Shown piece after piece: positions 8,783 through 18,308 of a stretch of 64,000 bases of DNA. The translations under genes were made by a program, and so were the position numbers. Location: positions 42,144 to 106,143 of the forward strand of contig NZ_LLZI01000013.1 of the NCBI RefSeq assembly GCF_001509485.1. Direction: 5' to 3'. This stretch comes from Streptomyces sp. NRRL F-4489 (GTDB taxonomy: Bacteria > Actinomycetota > Actinomycetes > Streptomycetales > Streptomycetaceae). The first letter of the stretch is position 1. The number at the start of each line of letters is the position of its first letter. Under the pieces are notes generated by a model, which was not told the DNA's origin, ran no database searches, and saw only the letters and a program-made list of their open reading frames with translations.

Positions 8783-9538
8783 GTGAGCGGCAGCGGGTCG
8801 GCGGGGGAGCGCGAGCGGGAGCGGGACGGCGGGGTGGTGCCGGCGTCCGGGGAGGCGGCGGAGGACGGGCTCGGCCTGCGGGAGCGCAAGAAGCTGCGCA
8901 CCCGGCAGCGGATCTCCGGGGCCGCGACGCGGCTGTTCATCGAGCGGGGCTTCGACAACGTCACGGTGGCCGAGGTGGCGCGGGCCGCCGAGGTCTCCAC
9001 GATGACGGTCTTCAACTACTTCCCGCGCAAGGAGGACCTCTTCCTGGACCGCATCCCGGAGGCGAGCGACCTGCTCGTCAGCGCGGTCCGCGAGCGGGGC
9101 CCGGACGAGACGCCGCTGGCCGCGCTGCGCCGGCTCGCGCTGGACCTGCTGGCCCGGCGCCATCCGCTGGGCGGGCCGGGGGAGGGGTTCGCGTACTTCT
9201 GGCGGACGGTGCTGGACGCGCCGTCGCTGCGGGCGCGGGCGCGGGAGGCCGCCGAGGAGATCGAGGGGGCGCTGGCCGGGGCGCTGGCCGAGGCGGCCGG
9301 CCAGGACCCGGCGCGGCCCGGCCGGGAGGTCCGGCTGGCCGCGGCGCTGATCGTCGCCGGCTGGCGGTCCCTCTACGTCGAGGCCGTCGGCCGGCAGCTG
9401 GCGGGTGACCCCGCGGACGCGGTGGCCGCCGACCACGAAGAGGTGATCCGGCACACGTTCGACGTGCTGGAACGGGCGCTGCCGGACGGCGGGCTGGTGC
9501 GCGGCGGATCGGAGGGCGCGACCGGCCGGACGGCGTAA
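8783..9538 (+). CDS. TetR family transcriptional regulator
   Basis: 251-residue one-component regulator. A hydrophilic N-terminal leader of about 35 residues precedes a classical TetR helix-turn-helix (about residues 40-85, with TRQRISGAATRLFIERGF and VSTMTVFNYFPRKEDLF). An alpha-helical ligand domain follows, resembling MftR/AcrR-type Streptomyces regulators. The GTG at 8783 is preceded by GGCGGA. A start inside the leader cannot be excluded, since the family usually begins nearer the HTH. Divergence from the flavin monooxygenase suggests it senses that enzyme's substrate. Confidence 0.85.
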   Translation: MSGSGSAGERERERDGGVVPASGEAAEDGLGLRERKKLRTRQRISGAATRLFIERGFDNVTVAEVARAAEVSTMTVFNYFPRKEDLFLDRIPEASDLLVSAVRERGPDETPLAALRRLALDLLARRHPLGGPGEGFAYFWRTVLDAPSLRARAREAAEEIEGALAGALAEAAGQDPARPGREVRLAAALIVAGWRSLYVEAVGRQLAGDPADAVAADHEEVIRHTFDVLERALPDGGLVRGGSEGATGRTA

Positions 9539-9781
9539 CGGCAGGTCACGGGGGCGGGAAGAGTGCGGGGCCGCCACACGTTCGAGTGAAGAGGGCCGAT
9601 GAGGCCCGTAAATCGAATGCACGTGCTATAGGCTCGTGTCTGGCATCCCAACGACAGTGCCGCGACGGCCCCCATACCCTTGGTCGGGGGGCCCGCTCCG
9701 CTCCGCCGCCTCTGCTCGCTCACCGCGCGGCGGACGCGAGCCCGTGGCTCCCGCCCCTCTCCAAGAAAGGTGCCGACCGGC

Positions 9782-12700
9782 GTGGCCGACCGTCTCATCG
9801 TCCGTGGCGCTCGCGAGCACAATCTCCGCAACGTCTCGCTCGACCTCCCCCGCGACTCCCTCATCGTCTTCACGGGGCTCTCCGGGTCGGGCAAGTCCTC
9901 GCTCGCCTTCGACACGATCTTCGCCGAGGGGCAGCGGCGCTACGTCGAATCGCTCTCCTCGTACGCCCGGCAGTTCCTCGGGCAGATGGACAAGCCCGAT
10001 GTGGACTTCATCGAGGGACTGTCCCCCGCGGTCTCGATCGACCAGAAGTCGACGTCGCGCAATCCGCGCTCGACGGTCGGCACGATCACCGAGGTCTACG
10101 ACTACCTCCGCCTGCTCTTCGCCCGGATCGGAAAGCCGCACTGCCCCGAGTGCGGCCGGCCGATCGCCCGGCAGTCGCCGCAGGCCATCGTCGACAAGGT
10201 CCTGGAGCTCCCCGAGGGCAGCCGCTTCCAGGTGCTCTCCCCCCTGGTGCGCGAGCGCAAGGGCGAGTTCGTGGATCTCTTCGCCGACCTCCAGACCAAG
10301 GGCTACAGCCGCGCCCGGGTCGACGGCGAGACCGTCCAGCTCACCGACCCGCCGAAGCTGAAGAAGCAGGAGAAGCACACCATCGAGGTGGTCGTGGACC
10401 GCCTCACGGTCAAGGAGAGCGCCAAGCGCCGGCTGACCGACTCCGTCGAGACCGCCCTCGGGCTGTCCGGCGGCATGGTCATCCTCGACTTCGTCGACCT
10501 GGAGCCGGACGACCCGCAGCGCGAGCGGATGTACTCCGAGCACCTCTACTGCGCCTACGACGACCTCTCCTTCGAGGAGCTGGAGCCCCGCTCCTTCTCC
10601 TTCAACTCCCCCTTCGGGGCCTGCCCGGACTGCACCGGCATCGGCACCCGGATGGAGGTCGATCCGGAGCTGATCATCCCGGACGAGGAGCGCTCGCTGG
10701 ACGAGGGCGCCATCCACCCCTGGTCCGGCGGCCACACCAAGGACTACTTCGGCCGGCTGGTCGGCGCGCTCGCCGACGCCCTCGGCTTCCGTACGGACAT
10801 CCCCTGGGCCGGGCTGCCGCAGCGCGCCAAGAAGGCCCTGCTGTACGGCCACAAGACCCAGATCGAGGTCCGCTACCGCAACCGCTACGGCCGCCAGCGG
10901 GCGTACACCACCGCCTTCGAGGGCGCGGTGCCGTTCGTCAAGCGCCGGCACAGCGAGGCGGAGAGCGACAGCAGCCGGGAGCGCTTCGAGGGCTATATGC
11001 GCGAGGTCCCCTGCCCGACCTGCGAGGGCACCCGGCTCAAGCCGATCGTGCTCGCCGTCACGGTCCAGGAGAAGTCGATCGCCGAGGTCGCGGCCATGTC
11101 GATCAGCGACTGCGCCGACTTCCTCCGCTCCATGACGCTCAGCGACCGCGAGAAGACCATCGCCGAGCGGGTCCTCAAGGAGGTCAACGAGCGGCTGAAG
11201 TTCCTGGTCGACGTCGGCCTGGACTACCTCTCGCTGAACCGCGCGGCCGGCACCCTCTCCGGCGGCGAGGCCCAGCGCATCCGCCTCGCCACCCAGATCG
11301 GCTCCGGCCTGGTCGGCGTGCTCTACGTCCTGGACGAGCCGTCCATCGGCCTGCACCAGCGCGACAACCACCGCCTGATCGAGACCCTGGTCCGGCTGCG
11401 CGACATGGGCAACACCCTGATCGTGGTCGAGCACGACGAGGACACCATCAAGATCGCCGACTGGGTCGTGGACATCGGCCCCGGCGCCGGCGAGCACGGC
11501 GGCAAGGTCGTCCACAGCGGCCCGATGAAGCAGCTGCTGGCCAACAAGGACTCCATCACCGGCCAGTACCTCGCCGGCAAGCGGTCCATCGCGACGCCGG
11601 ACCTGCGCCGCCCCACCGACCCGGCGCGGCAGCTGACGGTCCACGGCGCGAAGGAGAACAACCTCCGCGACATCGACGTCTCCTTCCCGCTCGGGGTGCT
11701 CACGGCCGTCACCGGAGTCTCCGGTTCCGGTAAGTCGACGCTGGTCAACGACATCCTCTACACCCACCTCGCGCGCGAGCTGAACGGCGCCAAGTCGGTC
11801 CCCGGTAGGCACACCCGGGTCGCCGGCGACGACCTCGTGGACAAGGTCGTGCACGTCGACCAGTCGCCGATCGGCCGCACCCCGCGGTCGAATCCGGCCA
11901 CGTACACCGGCGTCTTCGACCACATCCGCAGGCTCTTCGCGGAGACCATGGAGGCCAAGGTCCGCGGCTATCTGCCGGGGCGCTTCTCCTTCAACGTCAA
12001 GGGCGGCCGCTGCGAGAACTGCTCCGGCGACGGCACCATCAAGATCGAGATGAACTTCCTCCCGGACGTCTACGTCCCGTGCGAGGTCTGCCACGGCGCG
12101 CGCTACAACCGCGAGACGCTGGAGGTCCACTACAAGGGCAAGTCCATCGCCGAGGTGCTGGACATGCCGATCGAGGAGGCGCTGAGCTTCTTCGAGGCGG
12201 TCCCCACCATCGCCCGCCATCTGAAGACGCTCAACGAGGTCGGCCTCGGCTACGTCCGGCTCGGCCAGTCCGCGCCGACGCTCTCCGGCGGTGAGGCGCA
12301 GCGCGTCAAGCTCGCCAGCGAGCTGCAGAAGCGCTCCACCGGCAGCACGGTCTACGTCCTGGACGAGCCCACCACCGGCCTGCACTTCGAGGACATCAGC
12401 AAGCTGATCAAGGTCCTCTCCGGTCTGGTCGACAAGGGCAACACGGTCATCGTCATCGAGCACAACCTCGACGTGATCAAGACCGCCGACTGGGTCGTGG
12501 ACATGGGCCCCGAGGGTGGCAACGGCGGCGGCACGGTCGTCGCCGAGGGCACCCCGGAGCAGGTCGCGGCGGTCCCGGCCAGCCACACCGGCAAGTTCCT
12601 GCGGGAGATCCTCGGGGACCGGGTCAGCGACGCCGCGCTCGTGAACGGCTCGGCCCGCAAGCCGGCCGCCCGCCGGACCGCGGCGAAGAAGGCGGTGGCC

Positions 12701-12880
12701 GCCGCAGCGACGGCCAAGACGACGGTGACCGCTCCGGCCACGGCGCGGAAGACCGCCAAGAAGGCGGCGAAGAAGGCCGTGGATGGCACGGCCACGGCCA
12801 AGGCCGACGCCGCGACCACGAAGCCGGCGAAGAAGACGCCGGCCAAGAAGGCGACGGCGCGGGGCCGCCAGTCTTCCTGA
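9782..12880 (+). CDS. uvrA: Excinuclease ABC subunit A
   Basis: Damage-sensing ABC-type ATPase of nucleotide excision repair, acting as a dimer with UvrB. 1032 residues. The first Walker A GLSGSGKS is at 32-39 and the second GVSGSGKS near 645. Two LSGGEAQR signatures, each followed by LDEP, mark the split ATPase sites. CxxC zinc modules are visible ([15 protein letters not shown] with CPTCEGTR, and CENCSGDG with CEVCHGAR). The last 80 residues form an unusual Ala/Lys/Thr-rich tail with histone H1-like KKAAKK runs. The GTG at 9782 is chosen from homologous N-termini ([14 protein letters not shown]) and a GAAAGG 10-15 bases upstream. Unlike uvrB and uvrC, no RecA-NDp motif is seen in the 243-base upstream gap. 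Confidence 0.97.
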   Translation: MADRLIVRGAREHNLRNVSLDLPRDSLIVFTGLSGSGKSSLAFDTIFAEGQRRYVESLSSYARQFLGQMDKPDVDFIEGLSPAVSIDQKSTSRNPRSTVGTITEVYDYLRLLFARIGKPHCPECGRPIARQSPQAIVDKVLELPEGSRFQVLSPLVRERKGEFVDLFADLQTKGYSRARVDGETVQLTDPPKLKKQEKHTIEVVVDRLTVKESAKRRLTDSVETALGLSGGMVILDFVDLEPDDPQRERMYSEHLYCAYDDLSFEELEPRSFSFNSPFGACPDCTGIGTRMEVDPELIIPDEERSLDEGAIHPWSGGHTKDYFGRLVGALADALGFRTDIPWAGLPQRAKKALLYGHKTQIEVRYRNRYGRQRAYTTAFEGAVPFVKRRHSEAESDSSRERFEGYMREVPCPTCEGTRLKPIVLAVTVQEKSIAEVAAMSISDCADFLRSMTLSDREKTIAERVLKEVNERLKFLVDVGLDYLSLNRAAGTLSGGEAQRIRLATQIGSGLVGVLYVLDEPSIGLHQRDNHRLIETLVRLRDMGNTLIVVEHDEDTIKIADWVVDIGPGAGEHGGKVVHSGPMKQLLANKDSITGQYLAGKRSIATPDLRRPTDPARQLTVHGAKENNLRDIDVSFPLGVLTAVTGVSGSGKSTLVNDILYTHLARELNGAKSVPGRHTRVAGDDLVDKVVHVDQSPIGRTPRSNPATYTGVFDHIRRLFAETMEAKVRGYLPGRFSFNVKGGRCENCSGDGTIKIEMNFLPDVYVPCEVCHGARYNRETLEVHYKGKSIAEVLDMPIEEALSFFEAVPTIARHLKTLNEVGLGYVRLGQSAPTLSGGEAQRVKLASELQKRSTGSTVYVLDEPTTGLHFEDISKLIKVLSGLVDKGNTVIVIEHNLDVIKTADWVVDMGPEGGNGGGTVVAEGTPEQVAAVPASHTGKFLREILGDRVSDAALVNGSARKPAARRTAAKKAVAAAATAKTTVTAPATARKTAKKAAKKAVDGTATAKADAATTKPAKKTPAKKATARGRQSS

Positions 12881-12904
12881 CGCCGCACCGCCGCATCACC
12901 GCGC

Positions 12905-12951
12905 CGCCGCGGGGGCGGAGCCTCGTATTCCGAGGTTCCGCCCCCGCGGCG
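12905..12951. terminator. Hairpin terminator after uvrA
   Basis: Inverted repeat of 21 bases per arm with one mismatch (12905-12925 and 12931-12951) around a TATTC loop, just after the uvrA stop. No long U tract follows, as is usual in Streptomyces. It separates uvrA from the convergent kinase gene. Confidence 0.8.
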
Positions 12952-13033
12952 CGTCCGGAGCCGGACCGGGATCGGTGGGCACCGGGCAGACCTCGCGGCC
13001 CGCCCCCTACACCTCCCCTACGTCTCTAAGCCC

Positions 13034-14053
13034 CTACGCCGCCAACTCCGCCGCGAACGGCGGTTCGGCGCCCGCGCGGGAGCAGGTCACCGCGGCCGCC
13101 CGGGCGGCGAAGCGGAGGATGTCCGCCCAGTCCGCCCGGGTCAGCCCCGCCACCGCCGCGTACGACAGCGCGCCATGGGCGTCCAGGCGGTGCAGCAGCG
13201 CCGCGTTGACGGTGTCGCCGGCGCCGATGGTGTCGACCACGGCGACCCGTTCGCCGGGCACCGCGACCTCCCCGCCGTCCCGGGTCAGCACCGTCAGCCC
13301 GTCGCCGCCGTGGGTGAGCACGATCGCCGCCGGACCGGCGGCCAGCCACTCCCGGGCCGCGGCCACAACCGCCGCCCGGCCGGTCCCGGCACCCGCGGCC
13401 GAGCCCGTCGTGTCGGCCCCGGCCCCGGCCCCCGCCCCGGTGTCAGCGGCCGCCCCGGCCCCCGCCAGCCACCCCGCGTCCTCCTCCGACAGCTTCAGCA
13501 GGCCCACATCCGGCAGCCAGGAGCGGAAGCGGGCGCGGTAGGCGTCCGGGTCGGGGATCAGGCCGGGCCGGATGTTCGGGTCCAGCGCGGTGAAGACGCC
13601 GCGCCGGGCCTCCCGCCGCAGCAGCGCCTCGTACGCGCTCGCGCCCGGCTCCAGCACCAGCGAGCAGGTGCCCAGCGACAGCGCCCGGGCCGCCGCGGGC
13701 AGCGCCGGCGGCAGCGTGAAGTACCGGTCCGCGGTGCCCTCCACGTAGAAGCCGTAGCCGGCCGAGCCGTCCGGGCTGATGTCCGCCACCGCCAGCGTGG
13801 TCGGCTCCGCGCCGCGCTGCACCAGCGAGAGGTCCACCCCGCCGTCCCGCAGCCCGCGCAGCAGCGACTCCCCGAACGTGTCGGTGGAGACCCGGGAGCA
13901 GAACGCGGCGGGCGAGCCCAGCCGCCCCAGCGCCAGCGCCGTGTTGTACGGCCCGCCGCCGCGCCGCGGCAGCAGCGCCGGCAACGGGCCGTCCGGGGAC
14001 GGCTGCGGGCTGGGGACGAGGTCGATCAGCGCCTCGCCGGCGACGACGATCAC
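13034..14053 (-). CDS. PfkB family carbohydrate kinase (fructokinase-like)
   Basis: 339-residue ribokinase-fold sugar kinase. PfkB signature 1 is visible as GGGPYNTALALGRLGSP near residues 30-46; signature 2, DTIGAGDTVNAALLHRL, lies near residue 275 and contains the catalytic Asp. An Ala/Gly-rich insertion of about 30 residues (TGAGAGAGADTTGSAAGAG) interrupts the middle. The GTG start overlaps the LacI stop as GTGA, implying translational coupling. In context with a zinc polyol/sugar dehydrogenase and a sugar porter, it probably phosphorylates the ketose made from an imported polyol; fructose is the first guess, not proven. Confidence 0.85.
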   Translation of the reverse strand: MIVVAGEALIDLVPSPQPSPDGPLPALLPRRGGGPYNTALALGRLGSPAAFCSRVSTDTFGESLLRGLRDGGVDLSLVQRGAEPTTLAVADISPDGSAGYGFYVEGTADRYFTLPPALPAAARALSLGTCSLVLEPGASAYEALLRREARRGVFTALDPNIRPGLIPDPDAYRARFRSWLPDVGLLKLSEEDAGWLAGAGAAADTGAGAGAGADTTGSAAGAGTGRAAVVAAAREWLAAGPAAIVLTHGGDGLTVLTRDGGEVAVPGERVAVVDTIGAGDTVNAALLHRLDAHGALSYAAVAGLTRADWADILRFAARAAAVTCSRAGAEPPFAAELAA

Positions 14054-15129
14054 GGTGCGGGGGTCCTTTCCTGAGCGGCCGGGGCCCGGCCGGGCGGGGC
14101 GGGTCGGGCGGCGGCCGGCCGGGGCTCCCGGTCCCCGGGGCAGCCGCACGAGGTGCGGTGCACGAAGGCGCAGGGCAGCCGGACGGTGCGCGGCGGCCGG
14201 CCCGGGTCGTCGAGCCGTTCCAGCAGCAGCCGGACCGCCGCCGCGCCCAGCTCCTTGCTGGGCTGGGCGATCGCGGTCAGCCGCGGGGTGAACAGATCGG
14301 CCCAGGAGAAGTCGTCGAAGCAGGCCAGGGCGATGTCCCGGGGGACGTCCAGGCCGAGGTCGCGCAGCGCCCGGAGCGCGCCGATGGTCATGGCGTTGTT
14401 GGCGGTGACGATCGCGGTGGGCGGCTCCGCGGCGGCGAGCAGCTGCCGGGTGGCGTGCTCGGCGCCGTCCGCCTCGGAGTTGCCGCCGGCCAGCAGCTCG
14501 GGCGCGAACGGCAGCCCGGCGGCGCGCAGCCCCGCGCGGTAGCCCTCGACGCGTTCGGTGGTGGTGCTGAGCCCGGGCAGCCCGGCCACCAGGCCGATCC
14601 GGGTGTGCCCGAGGCCGGCCAGATGCGTCACGAGGTCGCGCACCGGACCGGTGCTCTCCGCGCACACCTGGTCGAAGCCGTCGCCGACCAGCCGGTCCAG
14701 GAACACCACCGGCACCTGACGCTTCGTCACATACTCGGTCGTCCCGGACGGTTCGGCGGACGGCGCGACGATCATGCCGTCCACCCGCCGCTCGTGCAGC
14801 AGCTGGACGACCTTGCGCTCGTGGTGCGGATCGTCGTGCGGATCGGCGATCAGCAGGCTGTATCCGGCCGCCAGCGCCTCCGCCTCGACGCCCTGGAGGA
14901 TCTCGGTGAAGTACGGGTTGCTGATCGCCGAGACCGCCAGCCCGATGGAGCGGGTGCGGGAGGTGACCAGCGAGCGGGCGAGGGTGTTGTGGGTGTAGCC
15001 GAGCTCCTCGATGGCGGCCAGCACCGCGGCCCGGGTGCCCGGGCGCACCGGCCGGGTGTCGTTCACCACGTGCGAGACCGTGGCCACCGAGACGCCCGCG
15101 CGCCGTGCCACATCCACCATCGTCGTCAT
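14050..15129 (-). CDS. LacI family transcriptional regulator
   Basis: 359-residue repressor: N-terminal LacI helix-turn-helix (MTTMVDVARRAGVSVATVSHVVN, split over residues 1-23) with hinge helix to about 60, then a periplasmic-binding-protein-like sugar domain ending near 330. A Pro/Ala-rich tail of about 30 residues containing HRTSCGCPGDREPR closes the protein. The ATG at 15129 has GGGAAGGA 8 bases upstream; an in-frame start 30 bases further up is less likely. It is divergent from the dehydrogenase gene, with two LacI-type palindromes in between, and co-transcribed with the kinase. Confidence 0.9.
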   Translation of the reverse strand: MTTMVDVARRAGVSVATVSHVVNDTRPVRPGTRAAVLAAIEELGYTHNTLARSLVTSRTRSIGLAVSAISNPYFTEILQGVEAEALAAGYSLLIADPHDDPHHERKVVQLLHERRVDGMIVAPSAEPSGTTEYVTKRQVPVVFLDRLVGDGFDQVCAESTGPVRDLVTHLAGLGHTRIGLVAGLPGLSTTTERVEGYRAGLRAAGLPFAPELLAGGNSEADGAEHATRQLLAAAEPPTAIVTANNAMTIGALRALRDLGLDVPRDIALACFDDFSWADLFTPRLTAIAQPSKELGAAAVRLLLERLDDPGRPPRTVRLPCAFVHRTSCGCPGDREPRPAAARPAPPGRAPAAQERTPAP

Positions 15130-15236
15130 CGGCTCTGTCCTTCCCGACGCCCGGCGCACCGTGCCCCGGCCGGGCGGCCGGCCCGCGTGCCCGTCCGCCC
15201 GTCGCAGTCCATCACAGTACGTCGCCGGAGGCTAAG

Positions 15237-15262
15237 CGTAAACGCTTGCGTAAGCGTTTACG
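15237..15262. promoter_or_regulatory. Paired LacI-type operators
   Basis: A perfect inverted repeat with 11-base arms (CGTAAACGCTT, GCGT spacer, AAGCGTTTACG). It can be read as two LacI-family operators with central CG, CGTAAACGCTTGCG (15237-15250) and CGTAAGCGTTTACG (15249-15262), 12 bases apart. It sits between the divergent LacI and dehydrogenase genes and should control both. Confidence 0.82.
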
Positions 15263-15325
15263 TCCTGGCGGTTCTTCTGTAGTGTCCCCGCCATCGAACC
15301 CCCACGACGACGTGAGGAGGCGCCG

Positions 15326-16333
15326 ATGCGCGCTCTCGTGGTCACCGCCCCCGGCCCCCGGGCCGCCACCGCGGTCACCGAGCTTCCCGATCCCCGCCCG
15401 GAGCCCGACGAGGTGATCGTGCGGGTCGCCTCCTGCGGGCTGTGCGGCACCGATATGCACCTCCTCGGCGGCGAACTGCCGGTGGTCCGCTATCCGTTGG
15501 TGCCCGGGCACGAACTCACCGGCGAGATCACCGCGGTGGGCGAGGCGGTCCGGGACCGCGCGGTCGGCGAACGGGTCGCCGTCGACCCCAACCTCCCGTG
15601 CGGCGCCTGCCATTACTGCCGGATCGGCCGCGGCAACCTCTGCGAGCACTACACCGCCGTCGGCGTCACCCGCGACGGCGGCTTCGCCGAGCTGGTCGCC
15701 GTCCCGGCCCGCTGCGCCTACGCCCTGCCGGCCGGCCTCTCGGCGGCCGCGGCCGGGCTCGTCGAGCCGCTGTCCTGCGCGGTGCACGGTCTGAACCGCC
15801 TGCCGCGCCGCCCCGGCGAGCACTATCTGATCTACGGCGCCGGCACCATGGGCCTGATGATGGCCGCGCTGGTGCGCACCGCCGGCGCGGCCTCGGTCTC
15901 GGTGGTGGACCTCAACGAGGAGCGGCTGGCGTTCGCCGAGTCCTTCGGCGTGGACGCGGTGGCGACCTCGGCCGCCGCGCTGGGCCGGACACCCGGCTTC
16001 GAGGTGGTGATCGACGCGACCGGCGCCGTGGCGGCCATCGAGGACGGGCTGGGCCGGGTCCGCAGGGGCGGGACGTTCCTGCAGTTCGGCGTCGCCGACC
16101 CGGCCCGCGCGGCGTCCTTCTCGCCGTACCGGGTCTACAGCCAGGAGATCGACATCATCGGCTCGATGGCGGTGCACAACAGCTTCCAGCCCGCCATCGA
16201 CCTGCTGGCCGCCGGTCTGGACCTGGACCCGCTGGTCTCCGACGTCTACGGGCTGGACGGTTTCGAGGAGGCGGTGGACCGCTTCCGGGCCGGCACCGCC
16301 CGCAAGATCCACATCGACCCGCGGAAGGGCTGA
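15326..16333 (+). CDS. Zinc-dependent alcohol/polyol dehydrogenase
   Basis: Medium-chain dehydrogenase of 335 residues, sorbitol/threonine dehydrogenase-like. Catalytic-zinc ligands are C40 (in GLCGTD) and H62-E63 (GHE). The structural zinc lobe has Cys at about 92, 95, 98 and 106. The nucleotide fold is YGAGTMG near residue 171, followed by an acidic residue (VVDLNEE), which suggests NAD rather than NADP. GAGGAGG lies 6 bases before the ATG. First gene of an operon with the sugar porter, under the paired LacI operators; it probably oxidises a polyol or sugar to a ketose. Confidence 0.86.
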   Translation: MRALVVTAPGPRAATAVTELPDPRPEPDEVIVRVASCGLCGTDMHLLGGELPVVRYPLVPGHELTGEITAVGEAVRDRAVGERVAVDPNLPCGACHYCRIGRGNLCEHYTAVGVTRDGGFAELVAVPARCAYALPAGLSAAAAGLVEPLSCAVHGLNRLPRRPGEHYLIYGAGTMGLMMAALVRTAGAASVSVVDLNEERLAFAESFGVDAVATSAAALGRTPGFEVVIDATGAVAAIEDGLGRVRRGGTFLQFGVADPARAASFSPYRVYSQEIDIIGSMAVHNSFQPAIDLLAAGLDLDPLVSDVYGLDGFEEAVDRFRAGTARKIHIDPRKG

Positions 16334-16338
16334 CCACC

Positions 16339-17754
16339 GTGCCGGCATCCGTCAAGAACGCGCTGATCTGGGTCTTCGGCGCCCTCGGGGGCATCCTGTG
16401 GGGCTACGACACCGGCGTCATCTCCGGCGCCATGCTCTTCATCAAACGGGACATCCCGCTCACCCCGCTCCTGGAGGGGCTGGTCGTCTCCGGCCTCCTG
16501 GTGGGCGCGATGCTCGGCGCCGGGCTCTCGGGCCGGCTGTCCGACTCCTGGGGCCGCCGCCGGCTGATCCTGGCCGCCTCCGGGGTCTTCATCCTGGGGA
16601 CCCTCGGCGCCGCGTGGGCCGCCGGGCCGGCGGCGCTGATCGCGTTCCGCTTCGTGATCGGCGTGGGCGTCGGGATCGCCTCCGTCGTCGTCCCGCTGTA
16701 CCTCACCGAACTGGCGCCCAAGCAGCTGCGCGGCGGGCTGACCTCGCTGATGCAGCTGCTGGTGACGGTCGGCATCTTCGTCGCGTACGTCACCGACTAC
16801 CTCCTGGCCGGATCCGGCGCCTGGCGCTGGATGATCGGGCTGGGCGTGGTGCCCGCCGCGGTGCTGGCGCTGGGCATCGTCACCCAGCCGGAGAGCCCGC
16901 GCTGGCTGGTCGGCCGGGGCCGCGGCGAGGAGGCCCGGACGGTGCTGACCCGGCTGCGCGGGGACGCCGCGGCGGCGGGGGAGGAGCTGGCCGAGATCGA
17001 ACGGACCGAGCGCGCCGAACGGGAGGCGAGCGAGCCGCTGACCCTGCGGAGGCTGCTCTCCCCGCGGCTGCGGCCGGTCTTCACCGTCGGGATGCTGCTG
17101 GTCCTCTTCCAGAACTTCGTCGGCATCAACACGATCATCTACTACGCCCCGACCCTGCTCACCGACATCGGCTTCGGCTCGTCCGGCGCCATCCTCGCCA
17201 ACGTGGGCATCGGCCTGCTGAACATGCTGATGACGCTGCCGGCGATGCGGCTGATCGACCGCCGGGGCCGCAAACCGCTGCTGCGGACCGGCGCGCTGGG
17301 CATGTGCGCGGCGATGGTGCTGCTGGCCGCCGTCAACCTCTCCGGGCTCGGCTACGGCGCGCTGCTGTCCACCCTCACCCTGCTCGGCATCGGGCTCTAC
17401 ATCGCCTCGTTCGCGATCTCCTGGGGGCCGGTGCAGTGGGTGATGCTGCCGGAGCTGTTCCCGATGCGGATCCGGGCCGCCGCGGTGGGCCTGTGCGTGC
17501 TGTTCAACTGGCTGTTCAACATGATCGTGGCGCTGGTCTTCCCGTCCCTGCTGCACGCCTGGGGCGCCGGGGTCAACTTCCTTTTCTTCGCCGCCACCAC
17601 GCTGCTGGCGTTCGTCTTCGTCCAGCGGCTGCTCCCGGAGACCAAGGGCCGCAGCCTGGAGGAGATCGAGGCGGACCTGCTGCGGGACGGGCCGGACCCC
17701 CGGCCGGGCGCCCGGAGCGCCCCGGTATCGTCGGAGGCCGACGCCGTCCACTGA
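16339..17754 (+). CDS. MFS sugar porter
   Basis: 471-residue proton/sugar symporter of the major facilitator sugar-porter family (XylE/GalP/GlcP type) with twelve hydrophobic segments. Sugar-porter marks are visible: GRLSDSWGRRR between helices 2 and 3, PESPRWLVGRGR after helix 6, and PETKGRSLEEIE after helix 12. The GTG start lies 5 bases after the dehydrogenase stop, so the two are co-transcribed. It probably brings in the polyol or sugar handled by the neighbouring dehydrogenase and kinase. Confidence 0.88.
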   Translation: MPASVKNALIWVFGALGGILWGYDTGVISGAMLFIKRDIPLTPLLEGLVVSGLLVGAMLGAGLSGRLSDSWGRRRLILAASGVFILGTLGAAWAAGPAALIAFRFVIGVGVGIASVVVPLYLTELAPKQLRGGLTSLMQLLVTVGIFVAYVTDYLLAGSGAWRWMIGLGVVPAAVLALGIVTQPESPRWLVGRGRGEEARTVLTRLRGDAAAAGEELAEIERTERAEREASEPLTLRRLLSPRLRPVFTVGMLLVLFQNFVGINTIIYYAPTLLTDIGFGSSGAILANVGIGLLNMLMTLPAMRLIDRRGRKPLLRTGALGMCAAMVLLAAVNLSGLGYGALLSTLTLLGIGLYIASFAISWGPVQWVMLPELFPMRIRAAAVGLCVLFNWLFNMIVALVFPSLLHAWGAGVNFLFFAATTLLAFVFVQRLLPETKGRSLEEIEADLLRDGPDPRPGARSAPVSSEADAVH

Positions 17755-17767
17755 TCGGAGCTGCCAC

Positions 17768-18181
17768 ATGAGTGCGTCCCCGGACCGCCGGACCGTGCTG
17801 CGCGGGGCCGCGCTCGCGGGTATCGCCTGCGCCGGCGCCGCCGCCTGCGCCGCGGGAGGGCAGGGCGGGGGCGCCCGGCCGTCCTCGGACGCGCCGGTGG
17901 AGCTGGGCCCGGCCGCGGAGGTGCCGGTCGGCGGCGCCAAGCTCTACGGGGCGCAGCGGCTGCTGGTCTCCCAGCCCGTCAAGGGCGAGTTCAAGTGCTT
18001 CAGCAGCGTCTGCACGCACATGGGCGGGGTGCTGAACGAGATCGAGAAGGGCCAGGCGGTCTGCCCGCTGCACGGCAGCCACTTCGAGGTGGCCACCGGC
18101 AAGGTCGCCCAGGGGCCGGCCACCGCGCCCCTGGAGGAGGTCCCGGTCAAGGTCAAGGGCGGCAAGCTGATCGCCGGCTGA
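17768..18181 (+). CDS. Tat-exported Rieske [2Fe-2S] protein
   Basis: 137-residue small Rieske protein. A twin-arginine signal (RRTVLRG, 7-13) is followed by a hydrophobic Ala/Gly run with Cys at 21 and 27; a Tat lipoprotein is possible but the lipobox is not canonical. Cluster ligands are C82/H84 (CTHMG) and C99/H102 (CPLHGSHF). It starts 13 bases after the porter stop with GGAGCTG upstream, so it may be co-transcribed, although a link to sugar use is not evident. Electron partner unknown. The following 127 bases to 18308 are GC-rich with hairpin potential. Confidence 0.87.
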   Translation: MSASPDRRTVLRGAALAGIACAGAAACAAGGQGGGARPSSDAPVELGPAAEVPVGGAKLYGAQRLLVSQPVKGEFKCFSSVCTHMGGVLNEIEKGQAVCPLHGSHFEVATGKVAQGPATAPLEEVPVKVKGGKLIAG

Positions 18182-18308
18182 CCGGCCGGGCCCCCGGCGC
18201 CCGTGCGCTACCGGGCGGGCCCCGGCGTCCGCGCCACCGGGCGGCCGGGAGGACGCGCCGCCCGTATACCGGCCCCCGCCGCCCCCGGGGCGCGGCCCCC
18301 CGTCCCGT

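Noticed and set aside
9612..9632. Possible LexA box (CGAAT-N4-GTGCT) before uvrA
   Set aside because: It matches only part of the CGAAC-N4-GTTCG consensus; too weak to call.
9626..12586. 986-codon open frame antisense to uvrA, and many other long antisense frames
   Set aside because: Shadows caused by the extreme G+C of third codon positions; no family similarity and no ribosome sites.
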